Counted from the stretch's first letter, positions 50,101-62,699 are shown. The stretch is 64,000 bases of DNA from Eupeodes corollae (GCF_945859685.1 NC_079148.1:30391946-30455945), one strand, 5' to 3'. Made by a program: numbers and translations. Notes: generated by a model not told the origin, from the letters alone.

Positions 50101-50727
50101 TTGATTATTAATCTCGGAAAGTTCATCAAGATCTTTATGGAAAGACTTTCGAAAGCTCAACATGTTAGAACTGGTAGTCGGAGAATATTTTCCGATTGCC
50201 CTGCTAATTGTTTAGGTTTTGTAAGGTACATATTTTGATTTATGTAAATACATTTATAAAGGCTTTCAGAAAAACTGTACTGTCAAAAAATTATACTTTA
50301 AAGAAAGCAAAACAGAGTCACCACTTCTGAATTCTCTATCACTTTTGACTATATGCTTTTCTCTACTTTTTTTATGATGCACTTTTAAAATAGAATAGTT
50401 ATAACTTGCCAGATCAGAAATTTCCATTTATGCACTAAAAGGGAAATATGATGATAGTAGTCAATTAAAAAACGGAATTCAGAAGTCCCCAAGGAACGTT
50501 GGTTTAAGTTGCCAACTTAGTGAGGCCAGCAAGGTGTTATTTTGTAGCCAAGTGAGTTTTCCAGGCCTCATCATGATAAAAAATGGATGACCAAGAAAAT
50601 GAATATGAATTTCCATTTTAACAGTAATAGTCACAATTTAAATGGAAATCTGCAGATCCTTCTAATCTGGAAAAGACTTTAGGAAATAATTTTCGTTTAT
50701 ATTATTTTGGTTATTTATTAACACGTT

Positions 50728-52006
50728 CATTCTACTTCTAATGATTCTCGAGAATTTTCTCCAGATGAGTCCTGAAACTAAAGGACGTTCTTATCCCTCT
50801 ACCTTCCCAAAATCATCATCCTCTCCCACATAAACAAGGCATACCAGGCTACGTTTATGTCACCAACTCCCATCCCACCTCCCACGTTTGTAATGACGAA
50901 AAAGCTAGCAACGGTCCTATCTCCTATACTCCTTCTCACTCTAGGTAACCTAGCTGAATTGCTGTTACCGAATCCCAATCTTTTCCTTACACGTCAGAAT
51001 GATGAATTAACGTCAACTGACTCCCCACCCTTTCTCTTCCTCCCCAACCACCTCTCATCAATATTGGGCTGGATCTAAGGTGTTAAACGACCCGTGCCGA
51101 TGATCACTTCGGATCGCTTCGCACGACCCCGTCTGCAGCACTGGAAACCTTGCTCTACCTTACACCTCTTGACATATTTAGCAAACAAATAGCTGCAAGC
51201 TCTGCTATTCGCTTCAATGCTTCGTCGCAGTGGACTAACAACAGCATTGGCCACTCTGTAATTCTAAGGTACTTAGAATCAATTCCAAAGCACACAGACT
51301 ACACCATCCCCCAACTACAATTCGACAGGAATTTCCAGATTTCTATACCTACCAGATCTTTTTAGGAGGAAAGGACATTCTTAGACGATGAGTGAATCCA
51401 CTTTTACACAGATGGCTCAAAAACCAAAGAAGGGGTTGGTGGTGGTGTGTACTCTGAACGACTGAAATTAAGTCTCTCATTCCGCCTTCCCAATCATTGT
51501 AGCGTGTTCCAGGCGGAACTTTTGGCTATTAAGGAAGTCTTGTCTTGGCTCAAAGCCACAAAAAACATCTGGCCAACACTGGATTTAAAACGTTCAAGGT
51601 GCTTGCTCTCTCTAAGCCGATCGCATATAAGCTCGATAATAGGTGTCATAACCGGACACTGTCTAATAGGAAAGCACGCCACGAGACTAGGCGTATTCTC
51701 AAATGACTTTTACAAAAGCTGTATGGACGAGGAAGAGGAAGAAACGGTTCTTCATCTTCTCTGCACATGCCCTGCTCTAGCTCGAAAACGCAAGAATTAC
51801 CTAGGAGAATTGTTCTTTAACGATCTAAACGATCTAAATCATATCGGTATAATCAGCCTCTCACGTTTCGTAAGGAACTCAAGCTGGTTCCATTGAGCTT
51901 AGGAGGAAGCCTAAAGATTCATGTGGTATCACAATGGGCCATTAAACTGGCCTAAGTGTGTCCGTTTCCATCTTGGACAGCCACTATAACCTAACCTTAC
52001 CTAACC
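50728..52006 (+). mobile_element. 5'-truncated LINE, RNase H and tail
   Basis: Flanked by a 9 bp duplication TAACACGTT (50719-50727 and 52007-52015). Readable parts: TLLYLTPLDIFSKQIAASSA (51150-51365), RNase H start FYTDGSKTKEGVGGGVYSE and FQAELLAIKEVLSW, then an internal deletion that joins to KNIWPTLDLKRSR, and the Cys/His end CMDEEEEETVLHLLCTCPAL. The deletion removes the middle of RNase H including its later catalytic Asp. The tail is CCTAACC-type repeats. Lies between wap and Arl5, in Arl5 sense. Confidence 0.87.
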
Positions 52007-52015
52007 TAACACGTT

Positions 52016-53130
52016 TTATGGCGTATTCCAATCAGAAGCTTTATTATATTCCACTATTTGTGCAGCTGTCACTTTTGCAAGCTGTTATCTTTTGACACTT
52101 AGCAAGCATAAACTACTCCACTACCATAAGAAAAACATGGTACACGTTTCACGAACATGTGGAAGTCGCTACAAAAAAAATGTGAACCTTCAGAGTTCAT
52201 AGCTTTTCTATATTTTTCTATAATTTCCATATAAATTTCTCACTCAATTAAAAAATGATGTACAAAATCGGAAGCATCTTATCGGTTACACTTTTGAACG
52301 TTCTCTTTCTATTTTCCTGCACTCCTGGCAGTTCCCCTATTCCGATACTCTATTCTATCGATTCTCGAAAATAAACTTTGACACTTCATTTCATACAATA
52401 AAAAAGAAATAATAAAAAATGGCGTAATATAGTGGCAGCTGTAACAAACGTCTTTGGTTCTCAGTTCTATTTAATAAAATAAAGGTTTTCCTTTTCCTTC
52501 TACTGTGCTAAAGTATTAATTAAATTACCAATTTTTCTTATCAAATAAAGTAAATAATAGCTTCATATTTATCAATAAAATACATTTTTGTAAATTCCAC
52601 GAACAAAACAAAAATTAAATAAAAGAAAGAAGAAAAGAAAAACACCTTAACCAAATGTTACACATTTCTTGACAAAGAAAATTCATCAAAGATCAAAGAA
52701 GCTATAAATGTTACAAATACAAAATAGAATTAATTATTTTTCTTTTGGTCAATGCCCCCGCCATCGCTATCACCATCGACATCATCACCTTTGTAATAAA
52801 GTTAACCAATCGAATTCTTGTTACGATCTAAATTCTTGTCTTAAAAAGCCTTGCATGGCCTCAATTAATAATAATAACCATAAATTAAACAACCCAAAAG
52901 AAATACAAAAAATATCTCGGATCTTATCGTTTTCGTTGTTCATGTTGTCATCGTCGTCGTCGCCGTCGCCGTCGTCGTTGTCTTCTTTACGACACAGTGC
53001 ATTATTACTTAGTGAAAGTTGATTTATTTTTTTACAAAAAACAAAAAGAAATTGAAAGAATTCGATTTTGATTTACATTTAACGTTATTGGTGTTGGTAT
53101 TAAATATTATTAAAATAAAACTTAGACAAA
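52016..53130 (+). promoter_or_regulatory. Upstream region of the Arl5-like gene
   Basis: AT-rich DNA with a GC island of CGTCGTCGTCGCCGTCGCCG type at 52950-52980, near the Arl5 start. Must contain the promoter and 5' UTR by position. No core promoter motif was fixed. Confidence 0.35.
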
Positions 53131-53176
53131 ATGGGGCTGCTTATATCAAAGCTTTGGAGCATGTTCGGCAATGAAG
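53131..53176 (+). CDS. Arl5: Arl5-like small GTPase, coding exon 1 only
   Basis: Reads MGLLISKLWSMFGNE and ends with a phase 1 GTGAGT donor. This matches the N-terminal amphipathic helix of Arf-like 5 proteins, which act in trans-Golgi/endosome traffic by recruiting tethers. Glycine at position 2 fits the family. The intron falls where Arl5 genes have it, just before the conserved EHK start of the GTPase fold. The next exon (with GLDNAGKTT) was not found in the remaining 10.8 kb. Only 15 residues support the call, so it is good but not certain. Confidence 0.7.
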
Positions 53177-54680
53177 GTGAGTCTGATAAAAATCACAGTC
53201 TAAATTGTCTAATCATAAATTAAATACAAAAACGAACGAACACCTAATTCGATCGGAGTAATTAGCTTGTAGAATGTGTGTTTGATTTTATGTTTGGAGT
53301 CGACCAGCCCAGTGGTTAGGGTTGCGAGTGGGGCTCCCATGTTATAAGTGAAACCACACAAACACAAGTCGACAAGTGATCAATATTCATGCGAAAAGTA
53401 AAAGTGCCTTCAGTTTTTTGATTTCTTGTTAATTTGCATAATTTTCAAATGATTTTTGTTTATTTTTAGTTAGTTAAGTGTTTTTGATTGTTTTATTTTT
53501 GTTCTTCTCTTTATTATGAAGAACTGGAAAACAACATTGATAAGAAATAATAAAATTCGAACAGTGTCAGGCCATAAGGTTATCAGCTCATGGAGTTATT
53601 TGGAATAGTTGGTACCTACTAACCTTTTATTAACTATTCAAGTGCCACGGGAGACATTGCTTGTTCTCAAAATCAATTGATTGCTTTATACACAATTGAT
53701 TTGATCTTATTGTTTTGGAAATTAACCAAATGTTTTAAAGTTGATATCATTTAGACTTTTACTTTTGCTATAGAAAAAAATACTAGATTTTATCGAACAA
53801 CAAATGGTGCAAAAGTTGATAACTGAGTTTATCATTGTAAAATAAGCTACCTGATATTTTTACCTGATAGCTGAGCTTGACTATCAAACAATAAAAAATG
53901 TATAAACCTTTCTATACAAAATTATATAAACATAATAAAAATTGTTAGAAATGTCTGGCAAAGTCGAATGAATTCTATTTGAAATAATATTTGTTCAGTT
54001 TTGGCTTCTGGTCTGCGTCATATGAGCCAATAAGAAACCGAATAAATACCTGTACTCATTTTAGGGACTTTGTTTTTAAAAGGCAGAAAAACAATATTTT
54101 TTTTTAAATATGTGTATAATGTTTTGTTGAAACAAATCACTTGCGTAATAATATAAAGTATTTCTTAGCGCTCATTATTTTTTGTTTCCTTTGTGTTCTT
54201 TTTTTAAATTGAGATTCGTGTCACCGTTCGTTACTTAAATTTTGCTCAGAATGAGAGACTAGGGGTACCATTTTTCACGAACTAACTTAATAAATAACAA
54301 AATACTCTCGGCCTGGAAGTGGAGGCTTGTAGGATGTTGTGTTAACACTCAAAGTTTTGTATACAATTACATATTATGCCAGACAGAGTTAAACTCCAAG
54401 ATGTTGTCGTTGAAAATTGTTTTAGAATTCTTAAAAATTGCAATGAGAGGTACAAACAGGGCGAGGTAAGACATTCCCCATAATTTTAGGTAAATTAACG
54501 AATCTTTGTAGATGTCAGTACCAATGAAGTTGGGCTCATTAATATTAATATAATATATATTAATATACGGATCAATCTCTTTAAATAACGGACAAGACAA
54601 GAAAGATTACTATGTTGTTCGAGTGACGTAAATGAGTCAATATCCGTGTTTTGTTGGAAAATCTATCAATAGTATAGTAG
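53177..54680. other. Arl5-like gene intron 1, first part
   Basis: AT-rich intron. Near 53297 a CCAGCCCAGTGGTTAGGGTT stretch resembles a SINE or tRNA head but has no B box. No gene supported. Confidence 0.4.
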
Positions 54681-54699
54681 GATCTTCTCAATATCCACA

Positions 54700-56600
54700 A
54701 GGGGACATGTACATCTTTTGATCAATCAACTGTCAACCAGATTGACCACATTGCGGTCGACGCACGACACTTCTCCAGTATACAGGATATCCGAACATTT
54801 CGAGAGGCCAGCATTGACACGGACCACTACCTCGTTGTAGCCAAGGTACGGCTACGGATATCCCGATCCAATCCATACAAGGAAGTACTGTGAGAAGATT
54901 CGACGTTAGACGGCTACAATAGCAAGTGACTGCTATGTCCTTTCCGATCGAGTCTCTAATAACCTCTTAAGGAGTTCTATGCTGGCTGCATTAAGCATTG
55001 AAAACCAGTGGCAATATTGCCTTGCAGCCATCAGAGATACCGCCTCTGAAGTGCTGGGTTTCACACGATCAACACAGCGAAACCCCTGGTTTGACGACGA
55101 ATGCCGGCAAGCGCACGCAGCGAAACAAGAGGCATACAAAACGGCACAAAAGGACTAGAGCTGCTTGCGAGCTCTACGAGCAGAAGAGGAGAGAGGAACA
55201 CCGGCTTCGTAGATGGAAAAAAGAGAGCATGAGAAGCTCGCGATCGAGGAGATAGAGGGATGTCACAATAGGAATGAGGTTTGTAAATTTTACCAAAAGG
55301 TAAAAAAAATCTTCCAAGGGTATCAGCCACGAACCGAAGCCTGTAAAGACGATTAGAGGAACATCGTAGTAGAACCGCAGTCGATGCTGAGAACATGGAA
55401 AGATCACTTCTCCAAATTATATAACGGCGATGACGAACCGAATTTCGCTGTTAAAGAGAAGTGAAGATAGCTATATCTAAACTTAAGTCAAACAAAGTTG
55501 CTGGAGCTGACGGCATCGGTGCCGAACTATTCAAAGCAGCAGGCGATGACTTGGGTATGAGCATGCACCAACTCATGGTCGGAAAAAAGCATTCCCGATG
55601 AGTGGAATCTCAGCATAGTATGCCCGATACATAAGAAAAGAGATCCTCTAAATTGCGCCAACTGCTGAGGCATCAGTCTCCTTAACATTGCATCTAAGAT
55701 CCACTCTGCCGTATTATGTGAACGTCTGAAGCCGTTCGTCAACAACCTGATAGGGCCTTATCAGTGTTGCTTCAGATCAGGAAAGTCCACTATTTCACAA
55801 GTCCAAATATTCACACTACAGCAAATCTTGGAAAAAACCCAGGAACTTCAAATCGATACCCAAAATCTCTTTATCGATTTTAAAGCCGCGTATGACAGCA
55901 TCTATAGGGAAGAGCTCTACGGAGCAATGTCTAGTTTTGGCATCCCTGTCAAACTTATCCATTTGTGCAGAAACACGATGGAGAATTAACGCTGCTATAT
56001 CAAGTTCGGAAAAGATCTTACCGATGCATTTGATGTCATAAAAGGTTTTAGACTAGGCGATGCACTGTCATGCGACTTCTTCCACATCGTTCAGGAAAGA
56101 ATTGTGCAAAACTCAACCGTCAACACTAGAGGCACAATCTTCCAAAGGTCCATCCAATTATTCGGATACGCAGATGATATTGTTATAATTGGAAGATCAA
56201 AGCGTGATGTCAGTGGAGCGTTTTTGAGCATTGGGACGGAAGCGAAGAAGATGGGTTTAGTGGTCAATTAGGGCAAGACCAAGTATATTCTATCATCAGA
56301 AAAGGACACTGAACAACGACGTCTTGGACAAAACGTCACCATGGACAGCAATAACTTTGAGGTAGTTACGGACTTTGTCTACCTAGGCACCGCTATTAAT
56401 GCAGACAACGACACCAGCGATGAAATCAAACGAAGAATAACTCTTGCAAATCGCTGCTTCTTTGGACTTAGAAGGCAATTGAGAAGTAAAGTCCTTTTTC
56501 GAGCATGTAAAATCACCCTCTATAAGACAATCATCATCCCGGTTCTCATTTATGGCGCTGAGGCCTGGACCCTGATCAAGATCATCATCATCGTCTTAAA
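54700..56600 (+). pseudogene. RTE-like LINE, decayed
   Basis: Plus-strand fragments: endonuclease end (DHIAVDARHFSSIQDIRTFR, DTDHYLVVAKVRLRI), linker with GADGIGAELFKAAGDDL, reverse transcriptase (CCFRSGKSTISQ, LFIDFKAAYDSIYREELY, RLGDALSCDFFH, then FGYADDIVIIGRSKRDV), and thumb EVVTDFVYLGTAINADND, IKRRITLANRCFFGLRRQL, then YKTIIIPVLIYGAEAWTL. Many stops and frameshifts. The 3' end has ATCATCATCATC repeats. Motif style matches the RTE/craniofacial-development-protein-2-like endonuclease group. Confidence 0.85.
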
Positions 56601-57109
56601 CCCTACGGTTTATCAATAAATCTCTACTTATCCCAATTGCGATGTGTGAATCTAAATAAATCAATTTAAAACAAAACAAAAATGTTCCAATGTGTTTTCA
56701 TTGAACTTGGGGAACGTCTAATTGCTTTGGAGACACTTAAAAAGGGTATGACTTAGAAATTTCAGAAGACACAGCGTATATCGTATATTAATCTAATGTA
56801 TAAAATTGTTCTGTCACAGTGTTAGTTGCCATACTCCTCCGAAACGGCTTAACCAATTTCAATGAAATTTGCATATACATTCGGTAGGTCTGAAAATATT
56901 TTTTATCTATTTTTAATATTACTAAGTGCTATTGTTTAATTGCATTAACATCGTACATGGTGCAAAGAACTTCCGATAGTATTCAGTGACGCTATGTACT
57001 AAGTATATGCACTGTAAATTAAATATAACTAATTTCAATATAAGAAAACAAATTGAAAATTAAATGTTTTTTATTTTCTTTAACAAGTGTGCCAAATTCT
57101 TCTCCACCG
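56601..57109. other. Intron DNA with possible Helitron-type remnant
   Basis: The stretch near 56820-56895 (CTCCGAAACGGCTTAACCAA, then TGAAATTTGCATATACATTC) resembles non-coding DNA repeatedly seen beside insect mobile elements, I believe Helitrons. Weak, from memory of the pattern. Otherwise nothing. Confidence 0.3.
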
Positions 57110-57607
57110 CTGTATATACGTCCAAAGCTTGAGTATAACTCCCACATCTAGACTGGTGCTCCTGCAACTTAATTAAGCCTCTTGGATAGTATTGAACGTA
57201 GATCATTTAGATTGATTGGTGATAATACCATCATAGGATCATTTAAATCGCTCGAACATCGTCGTAAAGTTTCTTGTCTCACCCTCTTTTACCCTTATTT
57301 GAATGGTTTGTGCTCTAGTGAAATAGCTAGCTGTATTCCTCTCCTTAAACAGTTCAACAGTAATACTCGCGCTTCCAGGAATGCTCATCAGTATACCCTC
57401 GAGCCCAACTTCGGTCGTACTGTCAAGTACAGAGATTCGTTCTTATGCCGCACTACGCGAATGTGGAATGCCTTGCAACACTCTGTCTTTCCCAGCCAAT
57501 GTACACCGACCCCTTCTTTCAACTACTCTCTCTCTTTCCTAGTACTCACACCGTGACTTTACATAATAAGGGTAGTAATATCCCCTTGAGTGTGCGCTTA
57601 TTATAAA
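57110..57607 (+). pseudogene. LINE 3' end, same family as 29880-30950
   Basis: Reads SIERRSFRLIGDNTIIGSF, SLEHRRKVSCLTLFYPYLNG, PNFGRTVKYRDSFLCRTTRM and WNALQHSVFPSQCTPTPSF, then the 3' sequence TGAGTGTGCGCTTATTATAA followed by A. It is colinear with the copy in Acy1 intron 6 and better preserved at the end. The 5' part is missing. Confidence 0.85.
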
Positions 57608-57671
57608 AAAAATTGTTCCACTAACCCATAAACCACACCAAACAGTCAGTTTTTGTGGGTGTTTCAACATA

Positions 57672-59142
57672 CACTACCGGTCAAAAGTTTGAGACCACCT
57701 TCAAAGGGTTGCTTTATTTGTACCTGGCGTATGGTTTTTATTTTTTATGAGTTATTTGGAATCTTTTTATGATTGCGGTAATATTAAAAGGTAAAAAAAT
57801 GTAAAATTTGAATACCTACATATTCAGGATTTTGTATATAATGCTCGGTTTGATCCAATTTAAATTTATTTGAGACTGTGATCTTCTCCAGTAAACAAAG
57901 TGCGCATTATGGGAAAAGTTAAGGAATTAACTATTGAAACTCGATCTGCGATAATGTTATGACCCTTATTAAAGAAGACTATTTGCAAAGAGAATTCGCC
58001 ACAAAACTGAAGATATCCAAAGGAGCAGTTCACAGGACCATACAGCGTTACTCTAGTAGCGGCGGTTTTAAGGATAAACCGAGGTCAGGACGACCTAGAG
58101 TTACGACGAAAACCGAAGATCTGCATATCATCACCATAAGCAAGAGTTCTAGGAAGAAAACAGCACCAGAAATACGCGCCGAGATCAATGAAATCCGGGA
58201 AGAACCATTATCTGTATCAACGATACAATGAAGGCTAAGGCATGCTGGACTTTTTGGGCGCGTTGCAGTGCGCAAACCACTTCTACGGCCCCAAAACAAG
58301 ATCAAACGGTTGGAATGGGCCAAAACCCATAAGGATTGGACAGATGAAGACTTCAACAGAGTCTTATGGAGCGATAAGTCCAAGTTTGAGATATTTGGCT
58401 CAATTGCAGAGTGTACGTCAGGCGCCGTGCTGAACAGAAGATGCTACTAGATTGTTTGGTCCAAACTGTAAAGCATGGAGGTGGTTTAGTAATGGTGTGG
58501 GGATGTTTTTCCTTCGATTAAGTAGGAGATCTAACACGAGTGATCGGAAGAATGGATAAAGAAGTTTATAAAACAATATTGGAAGACCACGTTTTGGTAT
58601 CTGGACTCCGATTAATCGGTGAAGGTTTTGTAGTCCAGCAAGACAATGACCCGAAACACACTTCAAAACTTTGCCGCTGATACCTGAAACAAAAAGAAGA
58701 TGAGAAAATTCTAAAAGTAATAGTATGGCCAAAGCAGTCTCCAGATATTAATCCCATTGAGCTCTTATGGGAAGAGCTTTACAGAAATGTCCGGAATCAC
58801 CACATAACATCGGAATCTGCTCTTTGGGAAACAAAATTGCTGGAATAATATTCCACAAGAAAACATACAAAAACTTGTAAGAAGATTGCCCAGAATTGTA
58901 AAAAAATTATTGAATTTAAAAAAGGGTTTTTTGATGAAAACTCAATTTAGAGCATTTATTGGTTTTTTAAATAAATAATGTATGTTTAGTACAAAACTAG
59001 TTTATATTTTTCTATCATTTACAACTAGACATGCTCTTCAGTTTTTTCACGTATTAACTTTTTTCCTAAAACTTCAGTTTAGGGGTTAAAACTCGATATT
59101 TCTCAAATTTCAGAGGCGGTCTCAAACTTTTGACCGGTAGTG
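57672..59142 (+). mobile_element. Tc1-like element, DD38E type, 1,471 bp
   Basis: Inverted terminal repeats CACTACCGGTCAAAAGTTTG at both ends, continuing AGACC, flanked by TA (57670-57671 and 59143-59144). The transposase inside is damaged. It lies in the Arl5-like intron. Confidence 0.93.
57910..58950 (+). pseudogene. DD38E Tc1 transposase, damaged
   Basis: Starts MGKVKELTIETRSAIM, then a frameshift; HTH region FATKLKISKGAVHRTIQRYS and linker GGFKDKPRSGRPRVTTK; stop near 58228; LLRPQNKIKRLEWAKTHKDW, first catalytic motif VLWSDKSKFEIFGS; more breaks; VKHGGGLVMVWGCFS; second motif VVQQDNDPKHTSK; a stop; and WPKQSPDINPIELLW. Thirty-eight residues separate the second Asp and the Glu, unlike the 34 in the element at 10927, which places it near the DD38E (Intruder-like) group. 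At least four stops or shifts. Confidence 0.87.
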
Positions 59143-59144
59143 TA

Positions 59145-60501
59145 CTTTTTAGGATTATCATCACTCCACGTATTTAGAACACAGCCATGATTACACAAAA
59201 ATTGGACAATTTTAAAGCCTTGTTCAGCCTTATTTATGGCTAAATAAATTACTCCTCAGGTTATTCTGTAACCAAATTAAAATAGTTGTAGGACCTCTAA
59301 AAAACACCCGTTATTTTGTTTGTTATATTTTGCCTACCAGTAATTCAAAACAGTTATCTTTTCTAACGTTAATTTATTTTCCAAGGCAAAAAATAAAACA
59401 AAAACAAATTAGGTTTATTCACCAAAAATATCAATGTCAAGTAATAACAATCTTGACAATGCTTCAGAAGTAGAGAAACCAACACCTACTATTTTGTATT
59501 TGTATTTATTTAAACAATCTGTTAAAATAAAAAATGCCACGGCCGCACACCAAATCAAATCCCCCTTTCTGCGAAGAATTAGGAAGTAATTTCAACAATC
59601 AATTGAATTCAACGAAAACAAAACCTGCAATTCTTTATGTGTATCGTGTTGTGTGTGTCATCGACCTAATAAATTGTTTCTGAAAGTGAAAATGGATTAA
59701 AAATGTTGTTTGAACTGCACGATATAACCGCGACCAATGATGCGCACCGGAAACCTGATTCGCAAATGAAAACGAGAGTCCAAATAAGTCCAACATATGA
59801 AAACATAATGTGCAAGTGCAAATGAATACAGCAGTTATACGGACATGGACGACACAAGTCCGTCAAAGAAGAAGTGAACAACATAACATCATGCAATAAA
59901 TAGTTTCAATTCAGGTTATTTTTAAAATGTTATTATTTTTTACAACATTAAAAACACTGAGATGAGCTTAATAGCTAATATCACTTCTATAAAAAGCATC
60001 AAGTTAGAAAACAAACAACGGGAGAGCAATAATTTTGCAAGGTTTAGTTTTGCGCATTAGTCATAGAACAATTAAATCTTTATCATATCACAACTAGTTT
60101 TGTCAGATAAGTGAAATACGAACCTTGTTTACATAGAAACAAACATACATTAATTGTGATAGGTTTGCTCCAGGGTAGGGGAAAATTAAATGATTTCAAT
60201 GGGTCGAAGGAACTTGTTCTCATCTAAGCTTAAGCAAGAGTCAATCAAAGTTTTTGATTGTAGTGAAAACGATGGCAGCTTTTTATAAAATACACAGTTA
60301 AACTACGATTAAATACAAATGTTTACCATATAAGAAATGAAATTAACGTTTAGATCACCCAAGCTTACTTGGCTTACGTTCTTAATACTTTAATACATTT
60401 AAGTTTAAGTTTAACAAAATTTAATAAACATTAATTTTGTTTGTTTTTTGAAAACTCTTTAATGTTCAAATAGTGGAACTTCTTAAAATAAAATCAACTA
60501 G
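59145..60501. other. Arl5-like intron DNA, nothing recognised
   Basis: AT-rich intron with no supported gene or repeat. Confidence 0.45.
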
Positions 60502-60511
60502 TATAGTCTGA

Positions 60512-61582
60512 TCTATTCCAGATCGCTTAGACTATACCACCCCAAAAATGGTATTCGGTAAAAGCTTCCATGTGTCCATCCCTTCAAGATCCTCCTGTCA
60601 AGAAGAGAGACCCCTGGAAGACGATGCGGTACACTTCTATACTGACGATGACGGTTCAAAGACCGATCACGGAGTTGGAAGTGGTATCTTTTCAGAACAA
60701 CTGAATCTCAGTCTGTCCTATAGACTTCCCAATCAATGTAGTGTATTCCAGGCAGAAGTAATGGCGGTTAAAGAAGCACTATCCTGGCTCAAAGAAAACG
60801 TTATATCTTGTAAGGATATACGAATCTTCTCAGACAGCCAAGCCGCTCTTAAATTTCTCGCGTCTGTCTCCACAAACTCTCAAACAGTCCACGATTGTCG
60901 ATCATCTCTGAATGAGATGACGGAACAGTTTAACATTCACCTCATTTGGGTGCCGGGCCACAGAGACATTCCGGGAAATTGCAAAGCTGATGAGCTCGCC
61001 AAAAACGGAACACTTCTGCCTCATGTTAGACAAAAACATAACATAGGAACACCACTTGCTACATGCAAATATCTTCTCAAGCAATATGCTCTAGAAACAA
61101 CAAATGCTAGATGGTCACAAAGTACCACCTGCCTAGCAACCAAGCCAATATGGCCAAGTATTGACTTAAAACGGTCAAAAAGCTTGATATCACTGAGCAG
61201 ACAAAGTATAAGCTCTACAATTGGAGTAATAACGGGACACTGCCTCATAGGAAGAAATGCTTTGAGGCTAGGGGTCTACACAAATGACTTCTGTAGAAGC
61301 TGCATGGACGAGGAGGAAGAGAAAACGGTCCAACATCTTCTATGTACATGTCCAGCACTCTCCATTAGAAGGAATTACTTTCTCGGTAATCCCTTCTTCG
61401 ATAACACCAGTGAACTGGCAACGATTGACACAAAACGTCTCTCTAACTTTATTAAAAGTACAAAATGGTTTGTTTAAATTCATTACTCTCCCATGAGTAA
61501 CCTCATTAGTGGTATCACAATAGACCCTTGATGTCTACGTGTGTCAATGACATCTGGACAGCCACTCCAACCTAACCTAACC
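60512..61582 (+). mobile_element. 5'-truncated LINE with RNase H, 1,071 bp
   Basis: A 10 bp duplication TATAGTCTGA flanks it (60502-60511 and 61583-61592). It contains an open frame of 309 codons (60548-61477): FYTDDDGSKTDHGVGSGIFS (RNase H, first Asp; one extra residue compared with the usual TDGSK), VFQAEVMAVKEALSW (Glu), IFSDSQAALKFL (Asp), IWVPGHRDIPGNCKADELAK (His and Asp), then CMDEEEEKTVQHLLCTCPAL, a zinc-finger-like C-terminus. It ends in CCTAACCTAACC repeats. Best-preserved copy of the family also at 49690 and 50728. Only the last part of the protein is present, so it cannot move itself. Confidence 0.92.
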
Positions 61583-61744
61583 TATAGTCTGAGAGGTAAT
61601 AGCCAATTTTTGGTTGAATGGTACAACCAAAATTCAATAACCGGTATATTAAGTTATAAAGTGGTAATTTGGAAATCAGTCGTCTGCTAGGTTTTTTTAT
61701 AACAAGTATTTTCCTGATTGAAGTTTAAAAAGTATAATTATTTT

Positions 61745-62650
61745 ATAATAAAACTAGCTGACCCGACACACTTTGTTTTGTCATATAAATAATTTCAAGA
61801 GAAGATTTTGCTAGAAATAAATATATTATTGTTAGTGTGTAAGGATGTGGTATAGAAGTGAAAGAGATATAGAGCAATTATTGAAGATCCAACCTTTAGT
61901 TGCAAATCATGCGGTGGCATGCCTGGTAAATCCAATGAGTCCAAAAATTCACTTGGATAATTTAGACCATTGAAAACATCTTGTGAACCGACCGGTAATT
62001 TTATGCATCCAGTTCAATCTGTAGTAACTTTTCTGTCGCCTATATTAAACAGTTGTTTTGAAAATGTTTCAGCGGATGGATCTTGAAGCATTTGAACGGG
62101 CATATTTACTTTCAGTGTGTGTCTGAAATCACCTGAAAGAAGAAACGGAGTAGTCTGTCGTTGATTTTTATATCTTTCAATGTCCCATTCAACGCCTCAA
62201 GCGAATGTTTGTGTGCCATAGTCATCATCATCACTGATGATAATTTTACACTGAGTTGTTCTGCCTCCATCCAATAAAGTTTCCGCAATGCCAGAAGATG
62301 CAACAGGCAATTAGCAAGAATTAGCGAAATAAGGAATGTTCTGCAAGTTCCACCGGTTTCATAAAAAAAAGAACCCACCTTGTTGTGGCCATAAATAGTT
62401 CTTTGTTCTTCATTCATTAGTGGGACATTACGAGCAACAATCGCTGTCATTTCTACAGTACTGTTTTGTAGTTCACGATTCAATTCAGTGTCTATTAAAT
62501 CAGATACATTTCGATTCTGTAAATTCATACCGAAATGATTGAGTGGTCAGTTGGTAATGATAATGCAAGGATCCTCAATAGCAAGCAATGCTTCATTGTA
62601 CATTATACATAGCACTATGTATGTTTTCATAGTACTTCATCAAATATGTT
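61745..62650 (-). pseudogene. Helitron Pif1-type helicase fragment
   Basis: Minus strand. From right to left: EDPCIIITN, the start of a helicase block MNLQNRNVSDLIDTELNREL, ARNVPLMNEEQRTIYGHN, the Walker A region degraded to ETGGTCRTFLISLILAN (GGTGKT expected), then a jump to TMAHKHSLEALNGTLKDIKI, and later VFNGLNYPSEFLDSLDLPGM and DLQLKVGSSI. The left end AACTAGCTGACCCGACACAC is a sequence often found beside Helitron genes in insects. Deletions and stops make it dead. Confidence 0.82.
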
Positions 62651-62699
62651 TAACATCAGTAAGAAGAAAAAACTATGGAATGTAGAAACATCCATTTTT

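Noticed and set aside
51970..52010. Telomeric TTAGG array
   Set aside because: Only a few CCTAA units, placed exactly at a LINE 3' end with a target duplication; it is the LINE tail.
53297..53370. tRNA-like stretch CCAGCCCAGTGGTTAGGGTT
   Set aside because: No B box (GGTTCRANNCC) and no closing acceptor stem downstream.
54998..55407. Overlapping Arg/Ser-rich open frames on both strands
   Set aside because: They are shadows of a decayed RTE-like LINE linker region.
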